Below, piece by piece: positions 8,838 to 19,162 of a DNA stretch of 64,000 nucleotides. A program made the translations under genes and the position numbers. Each line of letters starts with the position of its first letter. Within the stretch, counting starts at the first letter, position 1. This DNA is from Desulfuromonadales bacterium (GTDB lineage Bacteria; Desulfobacterota; Desulfuromonadia; Desulfuromonadales; JAHYIW01), in the NCBI GenBank assembly GCA_029210745.1, contig JARGFI010000002.1, positions 40,425-104,424 on the forward strand, in the 5' to 3' direction. The notes below the pieces were generated by a model. The model was not told the origin of the DNA. It did not search any database and worked only from the letters and a program-made list of their open reading frames with translations.

Positions 8838-10619
8838 ATGGCCGAACAAGCTGAAAAAATCAAAGTTCTGATCTGTCAGGGTACCGGCGGCCTCGCTTCC
8901 GGTGCAGCGGCAGTTGCTGATGCTTTTACCGCAGAGTTTGCCAAGCAGGGTGTCGAAGCCAAGGTCGGCAAGCGCTGTGAAGTGATCGGTACCGGCTGCC
9001 GCGGACTGTGTGCCAACGACGTGCTGGTCGATATTGTCATGCCGGGCACGGAGGGTGTGACCTACGATTTTGTGACCGCCGAGATGGTGCCGCAAATAGT
9101 GGCAGAGCATGTTCTTGAAAACACCCCGGTCGCGAAAAAGGTTGCCGGCCCGTATTATGGCAAATTCCTCGAAAAACAACAGCGCATCATCTTCTCGCGC
9201 TGCGGGACGATCGATGCAGAAAGTCTTGACGAATTTCTTGAACACCGTGGTTTTACCGGAATCAAAAAAGCCGTGACGATGACCCCTGACGAGGTCATTG
9301 AAGAAGTTAAGCGGTCCGGTCTGCGCGGTCGAGGGGGGGGCGGGTTCCCCACCGGGGTCAAATGGTCGTTCTGCAAGGCCTCGCCGGGTGAGGAAAAATA
9401 TCTGATCTGCAACGCTGATGAAGGCGACCCGGGTGCCTTTATGGATCGCTCGGTTCTGGAAGGCGATCCCTATGGCCTGATCGAAGGGTTGATGATTGGT
9501 GCCTATGCCATTGGCTGCAAGTTTGCCTATGTCTATGTCCGTGCCGAATATCCGTTGGCTATTAAACGACTGCAGATGGCGATCGATACCTGTTATGAAA
9601 AGGGCTACCTCGGCAAGAATTGCATGGGGCTTGGGTTCGATCTTGATATGCGGATCAAGGCGGGTGCCGGTGCTTTTGTTTGTGGTGAAGAGACGGCATT
9701 GATGGCTTCAATCGAAGGTCATCGCGGCATGTCCCGTCCCCGCCCGCCATTCCCGGCAGTCAGGGGGTTGTGGGGTAAACCGACGAATATCAATAACGTT
9801 GAAACCTTTGCCAATGTGTCCTACATCTTCTATAACGGGGCGGACTGGTACAGCTCGATCGGCACCGAAGGAACCAAGGGGACCAAAATCTTCGCCCTGA
9901 CCGGCAAGGTTAAACATACCGGTCTGGTCGAGGTTCCGGCCGGCACGACGATGAAAGAAGTCATCTACGATGTCTGCGGCGGGATTCTCAATAACCGTAA
10001 ATTCAAGGCGGTACAGGCGGGCGGCCCTTCGGGGGGTTGTCTGCCGACCGAGGCGCTCGATGCCGAGGTCGATTACGACTCCCTGATCAAGGCCGGAGCA
10101 ATGATGGGTTCTGGCGGGCTGGTCGTCATGGACGAAACCACGTGTATGGTTGATATCGCCCGGTTCTTTCTTAACTTTACTCGCGTGGAATCTTGCGGCA
10201 AGTGTATTCCCTGTCGCATCGGTCTGAAAATCATGCTTGAAATTCTGGAGCGGATCACTCAGGGCAAAGGACGCGAAGGCGATATTGAACTGCTGCAGGA
10301 TATGGCGTTCGACATCAAAAAAAGCTCCCTCTGCGGTCTTGGTCAGACCGCACCAAATCCCGTTCTGTCAACGATACGTTATTTCCGCAGCGAGTATGAG
10401 ACGCACATCAGGGAGAAGGAGTGTCCCTCCCATTCGTGCAAACCGTTGCTGCATTTCAAAGTTATCGACGATAAATGCAAGAAGTGCGGGGTCTGTCCGA
10501 AAGTTTGTCCGGTGGATGCTATTCGGTGGGAAAAAGGCCAGGTCGCATTTATCGATATCGACAAGTGTACGGAGTGTACATCCTGTTATGACGCCTGTCG
10601 TTTCATGGCAATCGAATAA
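8838..10619 (+). CDS. nuoF: NADH-quinone oxidoreductase subunit F, extended HydB-like form (N-terminal Trx-like domain and C-terminal 2x[4Fe-4S] domain)
   Basis: GLRGRGGGGFPTGVKW, ESCGKCIPCRIG; C-terminal CKKCGVCPKVCP...CTECTSCYDAC. Confidence 0.93.
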   Translation: MAEQAEKIKVLICQGTGGLASGAAAVADAFTAEFAKQGVEAKVGKRCEVIGTGCRGLCANDVLVDIVMPGTEGVTYDFVTAEMVPQIVAEHVLENTPVAKKVAGPYYGKFLEKQQRIIFSRCGTIDAESLDEFLEHRGFTGIKKAVTMTPDEVIEEVKRSGLRGRGGGGFPTGVKWSFCKASPGEEKYLICNADEGDPGAFMDRSVLEGDPYGLIEGLMIGAYAIGCKFAYVYVRAEYPLAIKRLQMAIDTCYEKGYLGKNCMGLGFDLDMRIKAGAGAFVCGEETALMASIEGHRGMSRPRPPFPAVRGLWGKPTNINNVETFANVSYIFYNGADWYSSIGTEGTKGTKIFALTGKVKHTGLVEVPAGTTMKEVIYDVCGGILNNRKFKAVQAGGPSGGCLPTEALDAEVDYDSLIKAGAMMGSGGLVVMDETTCMVDIARFFLNFTRVESCGKCIPCRIGLKIMLEILERITQGKGREGDIELLQDMAFDIKKSSLCGLGQTAPNPVLSTIRYFRSEYETHIREKECPSHSCKPLLHFKVIDDKCKKCGVCPKVCPVDAIRWEKGQVAFIDIDKCTECTSCYDACRFMAIE

Positions 10620-10656
10620 CTTACCACGCTACGACTGATTGAGATAAGAGGTCACA

Positions 10657-13125
10657 ATGGTCACACTTACGATTGATGGCAAGCAGGTTACCGTAGCCAG
10701 GACGGCAACGATTTACGATGCCGCCAAAGAAGCTGGCATTAACATCCCGGTGCTCTGCTATGCCAAGAAGCTTTTACCCTACGGCGCATGCCGGGTTTGT
10801 CTGGTCGAGGTTGAGCAGATGAAGGGTCGCCTGATCCCGTCCTGTACCACCCCCGTGACGGACGGAATGGTCGTGACTACCGACTCTGAGGAAATCCGCA
10901 AAGTTCGTAAAACTGTCCTTGAGTTCCTGCTGGTCAATCACGTCGTTGAATGTCCGGTTTGTGACAAGGGGGGGGAATGCGATTTACAGGATTTGACTTA
11001 CGAATACGAAGTTGTCGCCAATCGTTTTCAAGGGGAAAAGTTCGACCTGCCCACCGATGAAGTCAATCCGCTGATCGAGCGTAATATGAACCGCTGTGTT
11101 TTATGCGGCAAATGTGTGCGGGTGTGTGACGAGATCGTCGGATACGGTTCTTATTCGTTCATCAATCGTGGTTTCGAAACAAAGATTGCAACGGCTTTTG
11201 ACCGTGGTCTCGACTGCGAGTTTTGCGGGCAGTGCGTTTCCATGTGTCCGGTCGGTGCGATCCTGCCGCGACCATTTAAATTCAAGGCCCGTCCCTGGCA
11301 GCTCAAGGAAGTCGATACGGTCTGTGGCTATTGTGGCAACGGCTGTACGGTGACCTTGGGTGTTAAAGCCAACAAGGTTGAAACCATTCGTTTTAATGAC
11401 AAGACCGGTGTTAACGATGGCAATCTTTGTATCCGTGGTCGTTTTGGTTATTCCTATGTGAACAGCACGGAGCGACTGACGACGCCACTGATTCGTAAAG
11501 ATGGGCAACTGGTCAAGGCGGGCTGGGACGAAGCGCTGGCTGCTGTCAGTAAGGGATTTAAGGCTGCGGGGAAGAATCTGGGAATAATCACCGGCGCACG
11601 CTTGACGAATGAAGAATTTTATTTGTTGAAGAAAGTGGCGGCGACTGTCGGTACGACCAATCTCGATCATTCCGGTGGAGAGTGTTACAAGGGGGTGACC
11701 GAAGGGCTTAAGCAGACGCTCGGTGTGACCGCTTCTACGGCGACTTTTCCGCAGGTTGAAAAGGCTGACGCGATTCTTGCGATTCGCTCCGATTTTTATG
11801 AAACCCATCCGGTTTTCGGTATGGTGGTCAATCAGGCGGTCAAACGTAACCATGCCAAACTGTCGATTGTTGCGGACAAACGCGGCAAGTTTGGCAAATT
11901 GCCGGATGCCAGGTCGCTGGTTACCAAACCCGGACTGGAATTGAATGTACTGAATGGTATTGCCCGGGTGTTGCTGGACGAGGGGCTGGCAGTGACTGAC
12001 GGTGTCGCTGGACTGGACGAACTCAAAAAAGCATTGGCCGGGTTTGCCCCTGAGCAGGTTGCGGCGGCGACCGGGGTGACCGTAGACGCTTTACAGCAAA
12101 CCGCGCGTGAACTGGCCGCGGCAAAAAACAGTGCGATCCTGCTGGCCTACGGCTTGCCGTACACGGCCTACAGTAAAGAGCTGGCGACCGCTGCTGCCAA
12201 TATTGCGATTTTGACAGGAAATGCCGGACGCGAGGGGAGCGGTCTGTACCTTTGCGGCGAAAAAGCCAATAGTCAGGGCGCGATTGACCTCGCTGTTTTA
12301 CCGGGCAATCAGGGGCTGGGGGCTCAGGCCATGTTGGCTGCTGCGGCAGCAGGTCAGGTTCGATCCCTCTATATAGTCAATGAAGATCCGCTGGTTTCCT
12401 ACCCGGATCAAGGTAAAGTCGAGGCGGCGCTTGCCGGGGCTGAATTTGTGGTCGTCCAGGATCTGTTTCTGACCGAGACCGCGAAGCAGGCCGATGTGGT
12501 TCTCCCCGCAGCGAGTTTTGCCGAGAAGGATGGCACCTTCACCAATGCCGAGCGGCGCTTGCAGCGCCTGCATCCGGGGATTACCAGTCCTGGTTCGGCA
12601 AAGACCGATCAGGCGATTTTTCAGGCACTGTTGGTGAGCCTGGGAGACAAGGTTGTTTACACCGGCACCGAAGCGATCTTTGATGCGTTGAAAGCTGGCA
12701 CGCCCTATGCCGGGATCGGCTACGCCGATATCGGCTTGCAGGGTGCAGTCTGGGGCGGCGATCATTTGACGGTGTCGAAACAACTCGTACCGGTTGGAGG
12801 AGGGGCGACCGTCGATGCCCCGTTCCAGTTGGTCACCGGCAGTGCACTGTATCATAGTGGCACAATGTCAACACACGCCTCGGGCCCGAATGCGGTGATC
12901 TCTGCCCCGTATGTTGAGTTCGGACGCGAAGATGCCGCGGCATTGCAGCTTGTCGATGGGGACATGGTTCAGGTTAAGGGCTCCGGCTGTGAACTGCAAC
13001 TTCAAGCCAGGGTGGATAACCGGTTGCCACAAGGGGTTCTGTTTGCCCCCTATCATTTTGCCAGCGCCGGGCTGAATCGCCTCTACAAGGGTGAAGCTTC
13101 AGTTGCGGTTGAAATTTCGAAATAA
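10657..13125 (+). CDS. nuoG: NADH-quinone oxidoreductase subunit G
   Basis: N-terminal 2Fe-2S ferredoxin, CVLCGKCVRVCDE, CGYCGNGCTVTLG molybdopterin-oxidoreductase-type region. Confidence 0.94.
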   Translation: MVTLTIDGKQVTVARTATIYDAAKEAGINIPVLCYAKKLLPYGACRVCLVEVEQMKGRLIPSCTTPVTDGMVVTTDSEEIRKVRKTVLEFLLVNHVVECPVCDKGGECDLQDLTYEYEVVANRFQGEKFDLPTDEVNPLIERNMNRCVLCGKCVRVCDEIVGYGSYSFINRGFETKIATAFDRGLDCEFCGQCVSMCPVGAILPRPFKFKARPWQLKEVDTVCGYCGNGCTVTLGVKANKVETIRFNDKTGVNDGNLCIRGRFGYSYVNSTERLTTPLIRKDGQLVKAGWDEALAAVSKGFKAAGKNLGIITGARLTNEEFYLLKKVAATVGTTNLDHSGGECYKGVTEGLKQTLGVTASTATFPQVEKADAILAIRSDFYETHPVFGMVVNQAVKRNHAKLSIVADKRGKFGKLPDARSLVTKPGLELNVLNGIARVLLDEGLAVTDGVAGLDELKKALAGFAPEQVAAATGVTVDALQQTARELAAAKNSAILLAYGLPYTAYSKELATAAANIAILTGNAGREGSGLYLCGEKANSQGAIDLAVLPGNQGLGAQAMLAAAAAGQVRSLYIVNEDPLVSYPDQGKVEAALAGAEFVVVQDLFLTETAKQADVVLPAASFAEKDGTFTNAERRLQRLHPGITSPGSAKTDQAIFQALLVSLGDKVVYTGTEAIFDALKAGTPYAGIGYADIGLQGAVWGGDHLTVSKQLVPVGGGATVDAPFQLVTGSALYHSGTMSTHASGPNAVISAPYVEFGREDAAALQLVDGDMVQVKGSGCELQLQARVDNRLPQGVLFAPYHFASAGLNRLYKGEASVAVEISK

Positions 13126-13178
13126 GAACAGAAGCTGACGGTCCCGGTTAATTAAATATCCAGGAAAGAGGATTGATC

Positions 13179-14210
13179 ATGACGCCAGAAGTTGAGGTAT
13201 TGAGTCTGTCGAGTCACCCACTGCTGTTCCTTGCAGCGATGCTGGTTAAAATCGGCGTGGTCTTTGGTGTGGTCTTGTTTATTGTTGCCTACGCCACATG
13301 GGTGGAGCGGAAGGTCATCGGTCATATGCAGACACGCCTCGGTCCGATGCGGACTTTCTGGCACGGTCTGTTACAACCGATTGCTGACGGGATGAAATTG
13401 TTTTTCAAAGAAGACATTGTTCCTTCACAGGCCGACAAGGTTTCTTATATTCTGGCGCCGATGATGATTCTGGTACCGTCGTTGATCACCGTTGCAATCA
13501 TTCCGTTTGGAGCAGATCTGCAAATCGGTAATTATATCATTCCGTTGCAGGTTGCCGAGTTGAATATCGGGGTGCTCTACATCCTTGCCATGGCCGGCCT
13601 CGGGGTTTACGGGACAGTCCTGGCTGGCTGGAGTTCAAACAGCAAGTACTCTTTGATCGGCGGGGTACGGGCATCGGCGCAGATGGTGTCGTACGAACTG
13701 TCTGCCGGCCTGGCGATCGTCGCGGTTTTCATGTTGTCGGAAACACTGAGTACGCGTGGTATCGTCGACGCTCAGTCGGCATCTGTCCTTCACTGGTATG
13801 TTTTCAAGCAACCACTGGCCTTCTGCCTCTTCGTTGTTTGTGGTCTGGCGGAGATCAATCGTACTCCGTTTGATATGCCGGAAGCAGAGTCGGAGTTGGT
13901 CTCGGGCTTTTGCACAGAGTATTCGTCCATGAAGTATGCACTCTTCTTCATGGCGGAATACGCCAACATGATCGTCATCTCCGCGATTGCTGCGACGCTC
14001 TTTCTTGGTGGCTGGTCCGGTCCGACCCCTTTTGGCGCGGTTAACCTGCTCGGCAAGGTTTTTGCCTTCATGTTTTTCTTTATTTGGTTACGCGCAACAT
14101 TTCCGCGGGTACGTTATGACCAGTTGATGTATCTCGGCTGGAAGATCTTCCTGCCGCTGGCGCTGGCCAATATTGTTATCACCGGATTCGTGGTGGTGCT
14201 GGTCAACTGA
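13179..14210 (+). CDS. nuoH: NADH-quinone oxidoreductase subunit H
   Basis: ERKVIGHMQTRLGPMR ... EINRTPFDMPEAESELVSGF. Confidence 0.96.
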   Translation: MTPEVEVLSLSSHPLLFLAAMLVKIGVVFGVVLFIVAYATWVERKVIGHMQTRLGPMRTFWHGLLQPIADGMKLFFKEDIVPSQADKVSYILAPMMILVPSLITVAIIPFGADLQIGNYIIPLQVAELNIGVLYILAMAGLGVYGTVLAGWSSNSKYSLIGGVRASAQMVSYELSAGLAIVAVFMLSETLSTRGIVDAQSASVLHWYVFKQPLAFCLFVVCGLAEINRTPFDMPEAESELVSGFCTEYSSMKYALFFMAEYANMIVISAIAATLFLGGWSGPTPFGAVNLLGKVFAFMFFFIWLRATFPRVRYDQLMYLGWKIFLPLALANIVITGFVVVLVN

Positions 14211-14254
14211 ACCGGTAACGATTAACCGATAGACGTCATAAAGAGGATTCGCTC

Positions 14255-14650
14255 ATGTTCAAAGAATTCATTCAAGGTCTGAGCATTACGTTCAAACATC
14301 TGCTGCCGGGACATTCGACTACCGTACAATATCCCGATGAGCGGCTCACGCCCTCACCGCGCTTCCGTGGGTTGCATCGTCTGGTGCCGACGCAGGATCG
14401 GGAGAAATGTGTTGCTTGCTACCTTTGTCCGACAGTTTGCCCGGCCAAGTGCATCACCGTCGAATCGGCCGAGAACGAAAAGGGCGAGAAGTATCCGCAG
14501 GTGTATGAGATTGATTTGCTGCGCTGTATTTTCTGTGGCTATTGCGTCGAAGCCTGTCCGGTTGAGGCGCTGGAAATGACAGCAGAGTATGAACTTGCCA
14601 ATTTCCACCGCGAAGATTTCAAGTTCAACAAAAAGCGCCTTCTTAAGTAA
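14255..14650 (+). CDS. nuoI: NADH-quinone oxidoreductase subunit I
   Basis: CVACYLCPTVCPAKCITVE / CIFCGYCVEACPVEAL. Confidence 0.96.
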   Translation: MFKEFIQGLSITFKHLLPGHSTTVQYPDERLTPSPRFRGLHRLVPTQDREKCVACYLCPTVCPAKCITVESAENEKGEKYPQVYEIDLLRCIFCGYCVEACPVEALEMTAEYELANFHREDFKFNKKRLLK

Positions 14651-14670
14651 GCGTATAGGAGTTCATACCC

Positions 14671-15183
14671 ATGGAATTACTCGAATTGCTCTTTTTCTAT
14701 CTGGTTGCCTTCGTGGCGGTCCTGTCCGGGGTGCTTGTCGTCAGTTGCAAGAGTCCGGTCCATAGTGCGCTTGCCCTGGTCAATACATTTTTTTGCCTGG
14801 CGGTCTTTTATGTCATGCTCTCCGCACCATTTATGGCGGCGATTCAGGTCATGGTTTACGCCGGGGCGATTATGGTGCTGATTCTCTTTGTCATTATGCT
14901 CCTGAATCTGGGCGCTGACGCCCACCGCAAGTATACCCATGGCGTGGTCTGGGGAGCGATTTGTGGCATATTGACCCTGCTTGTCACCGGGTTTTTTGTC
15001 AAACGTGGCAGCATCACCGGGATGCAGGGGGACGTTACAACTGAGTTGATTCAGGGGTTTGGTCACACCGAGCTGATCGGCAAGGCACTCTTTACCGATT
15101 TCCTCCTGCCGTTTGAGATCACCTCAATCTTGCTGCTGGTGGCGATTGTCGGTGCCGTAATACTGGCTAAAAAAGAAGTGTGA
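14671..15183 (+). CDS. nuoJ: NADH-quinone oxidoreductase subunit J
   Basis: QVMVYAGAIMVLILFVIMLLN. Confidence 0.95.
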   Translation: MELLELLFFYLVAFVAVLSGVLVVSCKSPVHSALALVNTFFCLAVFYVMLSAPFMAAIQVMVYAGAIMVLILFVIMLLNLGADAHRKYTHGVVWGAICGILTLLVTGFFVKRGSITGMQGDVTTELIQGFGHTELIGKALFTDFLLPFEITSILLLVAIVGAVILAKKEV

Positions 15184-15213
15184 ATAAAAAAGTAAACGGA
15201 CAGGAGACCGATA

Positions 15214-15516
15214 ATGATTACCGTATACCACTACATGGCTGTGAGCGCAATTCTCTTCTCGTTGGGAACCTTTGGCGTTCTCACCAGAAAGAATGCCATC
15301 GTGATCTTCATGTGTATTGAGCTGATGCTTAACTCGGTGAATCTCACTTTCATTGCGCTGTCGCGCCATCTTGGCAGCATGGACGGCCAGGTTTTTGTAT
15401 TTTTTATCATGACGGTTGCCGCCGCTGAAGCGGCTGTTGGTTTGGCGCTGATGATTTCCTTCTATCGTAACCGGGAATCGATCGACGTCGATGATATCAA
15501 CCTGCTCAAATGGTAA
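15214..15516 (+). CDS. nuoK: NADH-quinone oxidoreductase subunit K
   Basis: [15 protein letters not shown], 100 aa. Confidence 0.95.
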   Translation: MITVYHYMAVSAILFSLGTFGVLTRKNAIVIFMCIELMLNSVNLTFIALSRHLGSMDGQVFVFFIMTVAAAEAAVGLALMISFYRNRESIDVDDINLLKW

Positions 15517-15569
15517 CGGCGATCAGATTGGTCGAGCGGTTTAATTCAATTCGGACAGAGGAGACATAG

Positions 15570-17534
15570 ATGTACGACAAGTTGTGGCTTATTCCGTTCT
15601 TCCCACTGGTGGGGTCCATCATTAATGGACTTCTCGGCAAGAAGATCAAGAACGAGAAGGTGATCGGCGGGATCTCCACCGTGGCCATCGCACTCTCCTT
15701 CGTCGTTTCCTGCAAGTATTTTTTCCAGCTGCTCGGTGATACGGACAAGACTCATGAATCGATTGTTGCGTCCTGGATGTCGGTGGGCTCATTGCAGGTA
15801 GACTGGGGTTTTCTCCTCGATCCTTTGTCCGCATTGATGATTATGGTTGTCACTGGAGTGGGGTCGCTGATCCACCTTTATTCAATCGGTTACATGCACG
15901 GTGAAGAGGGCTTCTATCGCTTTTTCTCATATTTGAACCTCTTCTGCTTCTCGATGCTGATGCTGGTACTGGGAAACAACGCGCTGGTCATGTTTGTCGG
16001 TTGGGAAGGGGTCGGGCTTTGCTCTTACCTGCTGATCGGCTATTACTTTGAGAAGAAGAGTGCCGGAGACGCTGCGAAGAAAGCTTTTGTTGTTAACCGC
16101 ATTGGCGATTTCGGGTTCCTGCTCGGGCTTTTCCTGCTCTTCTGGACGCTCGGCAGTAAAGGGGTGTGGACGATTCAGTTTACTGAAATTGCCGCGAACG
16201 CTCATTTGCTCGAATCGGGTGGTGTCATTGTAACGATCATCACCTTGTGCTTTTTTCTTGGTGCTTGCGGTAAATCAGCGCAAATCCCCCTCTTCACCTG
16301 GTTGCCTGACGCGATGGAAGGTCCGACCCCGGTCTCCGCTTTGATTCATGCTGCGACCATGGTTACCGCCGGTGTCTACATGATCGGCCGGATGTGCGGG
16401 CTTTTTGCGATGGCGCCGACGACAATGATGGTTGTTGCTACAGTCGGAGCCGCAACAGCGCTTTTTGCCGCGACCATTGGACTGGCGCAAAACGATATCA
16501 AACGTGTGCTGGCATACTCGACCGTTTCCCAGCTCGGTTACATGTTTCTGGCGATGGGGGTTGGTGCCTTCAGTGCCGGTATTTTTCACCTGATGACCCA
16601 CGCATTCTTCAAGGCGTGTCTGTTCCTCGGTTCCGGTTCAGTTATTCATGGTATGCATCATGGATATCATCATGCTCACCTGCATGACGACCCGCAGGAT
16701 ATGCGGAACATGGGCGGGTTGCGCAAAAAGATGCCGATCACGTTTATCACGTTTCTTGTCTCGACGATCGCCATATCCGGCATACCGCTTTTCTCCGGCT
16801 TCTTCTCCAAGGACGAAATTCTCTGGTGGTCGTTCGGTTCGAATCGCGGGCACTGGTCGCTCTGGTTGCTTGGTGCGATAGCTGCGGGGATGACTGCTTT
16901 CTACATGTTCCGTCTGGTCTTTATGACCTTCTACGGTGAGCAGCGTACCGATGCGCGTGCCAAGGATCACATCCCCGAATCGCCGCTGACGATCACCATT
17001 CCACTGATGGTCCTGGGTGTGCTTGCTGTCATCGGCGGATACGTCGGTGTTCCGGCGATCCTCGGTGGGGCCAATCATATTCATCACTACTTCGAACCGG
17101 TTTTCGGTGAAGCGATTAAACTGAATAACATTTCTGCGCATGGGTCACATGCAACCGAGTACGCGCTGATGGCAATTTCGGTGGGTATCGCAGTTTTCGG
17201 GATTTTCCTGGCATGGACGATGTACGTTAAAAATCCGGCACTGCCAGGCCAGTTTGTTGCCAAGTTCACGGGGCTGCATCGGGTAATCTTTAATAAATGG
17301 TACGTCGATGAAATTTACGATGCATTGTTTGTTAATCCGACCAAGCGGCTTGGCACCTTCCTCTGGAGAGGGATCGATGTGCGGGTTGTTGACGGAATCG
17401 TGAACGGTGTTGGCAAACTGGTTAATGTCGGATCGATGTTGCTGCGCTATACGCAGACCGGCTATGTTCACAACTATGCCTTCATGATGGTTGTCGGCAT
17501 GTTGTTCATCGTTGGGTTTTATATCCTCCGCTGA
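15570..17534 (+). CDS. nuoL: NADH-quinone oxidoreductase subunit L
   Basis: 654 aa multi-TM; FVGWEGVGLCSYLLIGYYF, TPVSALIHAATMVTAGVY. Confidence 0.96.
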   Translation: MYDKLWLIPFFPLVGSIINGLLGKKIKNEKVIGGISTVAIALSFVVSCKYFFQLLGDTDKTHESIVASWMSVGSLQVDWGFLLDPLSALMIMVVTGVGSLIHLYSIGYMHGEEGFYRFFSYLNLFCFSMLMLVLGNNALVMFVGWEGVGLCSYLLIGYYFEKKSAGDAAKKAFVVNRIGDFGFLLGLFLLFWTLGSKGVWTIQFTEIAANAHLLESGGVIVTIITLCFFLGACGKSAQIPLFTWLPDAMEGPTPVSALIHAATMVTAGVYMIGRMCGLFAMAPTTMMVVATVGAATALFAATIGLAQNDIKRVLAYSTVSQLGYMFLAMGVGAFSAGIFHLMTHAFFKACLFLGSGSVIHGMHHGYHHAHLHDDPQDMRNMGGLRKKMPITFITFLVSTIAISGIPLFSGFFSKDEILWWSFGSNRGHWSLWLLGAIAAGMTAFYMFRLVFMTFYGEQRTDARAKDHIPESPLTITIPLMVLGVLAVIGGYVGVPAILGGANHIHHYFEPVFGEAIKLNNISAHGSHATEYALMAISVGIAVFGIFLAWTMYVKNPALPGQFVAKFTGLHRVIFNKWYVDEIYDALFVNPTKRLGTFLWRGIDVRVVDGIVNGVGKLVNVGSMLLRYTQTGYVHNYAFMMVVGMLFIVGFYILR

Positions 17535-17571
17535 GAATACTGCACTAGTTTGATATAAGGAGCGATTTACA

Positions 17572-19128
17572 ATGACTGAACATCTTTTGAGCTTGCTGAC
17601 CTTCCTTCCGCTGGTGGGTATGATTGTCGTACTTTTTCTCCCTCGCGACAATGGCCCGCTGCTGAAGGGCTGCACGCTGGTCGTGACGCTCATCGTATTC
17701 CTGGCCAGCCTGCCGTTGGCATTCAACGACGTCTTCAAGACATCTGCCGAGATGCAGTATGTCGAATTCGTCAAATGGATCAATATCGGCGATTATTTTC
17801 AAATGAACTATTTTGTCGGTATTGATGGCATCAGCTTGTGGTTGGTGATGTTGACGACATTCATCATGCCGATTGCAGTGCTTTCGACCTGGAATGCTGT
17901 CGACAAAAACATCAAAGGTTTTATGGCGCTGTCGTTGATGCTGGAAACGGCGATGCTCGGGGCGTTCATTTCCCTCGACCTCTTTCTGTTTTACATTTTC
18001 TGGGAATTGATGTTGATCCCCATGTATTTCATGATCGGGATCTGGGGGGGTAAAAACCGCATTTATGCAGCAGTCAAGTTCTTCATTTACACGGCAGTCG
18101 GTTCGCTGCTGATGCTGGTCGCGATTATCTACATTTATTACCACGCTGTTCAGTCCGGAATTAATATTGACGGTTTCAGTATCCTCGATTTTTATAATAT
18201 GTCGATGGAACCGGAACTCCAGACCTTGCTCTTCCTTGCCTTCGCTCTCAGCTTCGCGATCAAGGTGCCGATGTTTCCGGTTCATACCTGGTTGGCTGAT
18301 GCTCATACCGAAGCGCCAACTGCCGGGTCGGTTATTTTGGCCGCGATCTTGTTGAAGATGGGGACCTACGGTTATGTGCGGTTTGCGATTCCACTCTTTC
18401 CAGAAGCCACTCAGCAGTTTCTGCCTTACCTGGCGCTTCTGGCTGTTATCGGAATCATTTACGGTGCGCTGGTGGCGATGATGCAGGAGGATGTCAAAAA
18501 GCTTGTTGCTTACTCTTCCGTTTCTCACCTGGGCTTCGTCATGCTCGGCATCTTCGCCCTGAATATTCAGGGGCTGGCCGGTGGTATGCTGCAAATGATT
18601 AACCACGGTATCTCTACCGGCGCGCTGTTCCTTATTGTCGGTTTCATTTACGAGCGTCGTCATACCCGTGCGATTGCAGACTTCGGCGGGCTCGCGAAAG
18701 TTATGCCGGTTTTTGCAACAGTCTTTATGATTATCACCTTTTCGTCGATTGGATTGCCCGGCACCAACGGATTTGTCGGTGAGTTTTTAATCTTGATGGG
18801 GGCCTTTGCAAGTGAATTACGGTGGTTCGCTGTCTTTGCGACGACCGGGGTTATCTTTGCAGCAGTTTACATGCTCTGGATGTTCCAGCGGGTTATGTTC
18901 GGCAAGGTCACCAATCCGGCGAACGAGAAACTTGATGATCTTTCGATGCGCGAAATGGCGTTGATGCTGCCGTTACTTTTGTTTGTGTTCTGGATCGGCA
19001 TTTATCCGAATGTCTTTCTCGAGAAGATGAACCCATCGCTCGAAAATTTGATTAAGCAGTCGACAAGCAAGCAGCATGTTGCTGTCGTAGAAGTTGAACA
19101 ACCGAGCTTGCTGACGCTGAATAAGTAA
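17572..19128 (+). CDS. nuoM: NADH-quinone oxidoreductase subunit M
   Basis: FWELMLIPMYFMIGIWGG; KVPMFPVHTWLADAHTEAP. Confidence 0.96.
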   Translation: MTEHLLSLLTFLPLVGMIVVLFLPRDNGPLLKGCTLVVTLIVFLASLPLAFNDVFKTSAEMQYVEFVKWINIGDYFQMNYFVGIDGISLWLVMLTTFIMPIAVLSTWNAVDKNIKGFMALSLMLETAMLGAFISLDLFLFYIFWELMLIPMYFMIGIWGGKNRIYAAVKFFIYTAVGSLLMLVAIIYIYYHAVQSGINIDGFSILDFYNMSMEPELQTLLFLAFALSFAIKVPMFPVHTWLADAHTEAPTAGSVILAAILLKMGTYGYVRFAIPLFPEATQQFLPYLALLAVIGIIYGALVAMMQEDVKKLVAYSSVSHLGFVMLGIFALNIQGLAGGMLQMINHGISTGALFLIVGFIYERRHTRAIADFGGLAKVMPVFATVFMIITFSSIGLPGTNGFVGEFLILMGAFASELRWFAVFATTGVIFAAVYMLWMFQRVMFGKVTNPANEKLDDLSMREMALMLPLLLFVFWIGIYPNVFLEKMNPSLENLIKQSTSKQHVAVVEVEQPSLLTLNK

Positions 19129-19162
19129 CGAGCTTATATATCTGGCTTCTGGAGGAGCATTC

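Noticed and set aside
9330-9352. Long G run in nuoF (gagggggggggcggg-like)
   Set aside because: Encodes the conserved GRGGGGFP motif; not a contingency locus as the frame is intact.
17545-18663. 372-aa minus-strand ORF antisense to nuoM
   Set aside because: His/Gln/Asp-rich shadow frame opposite a conserved membrane protein.
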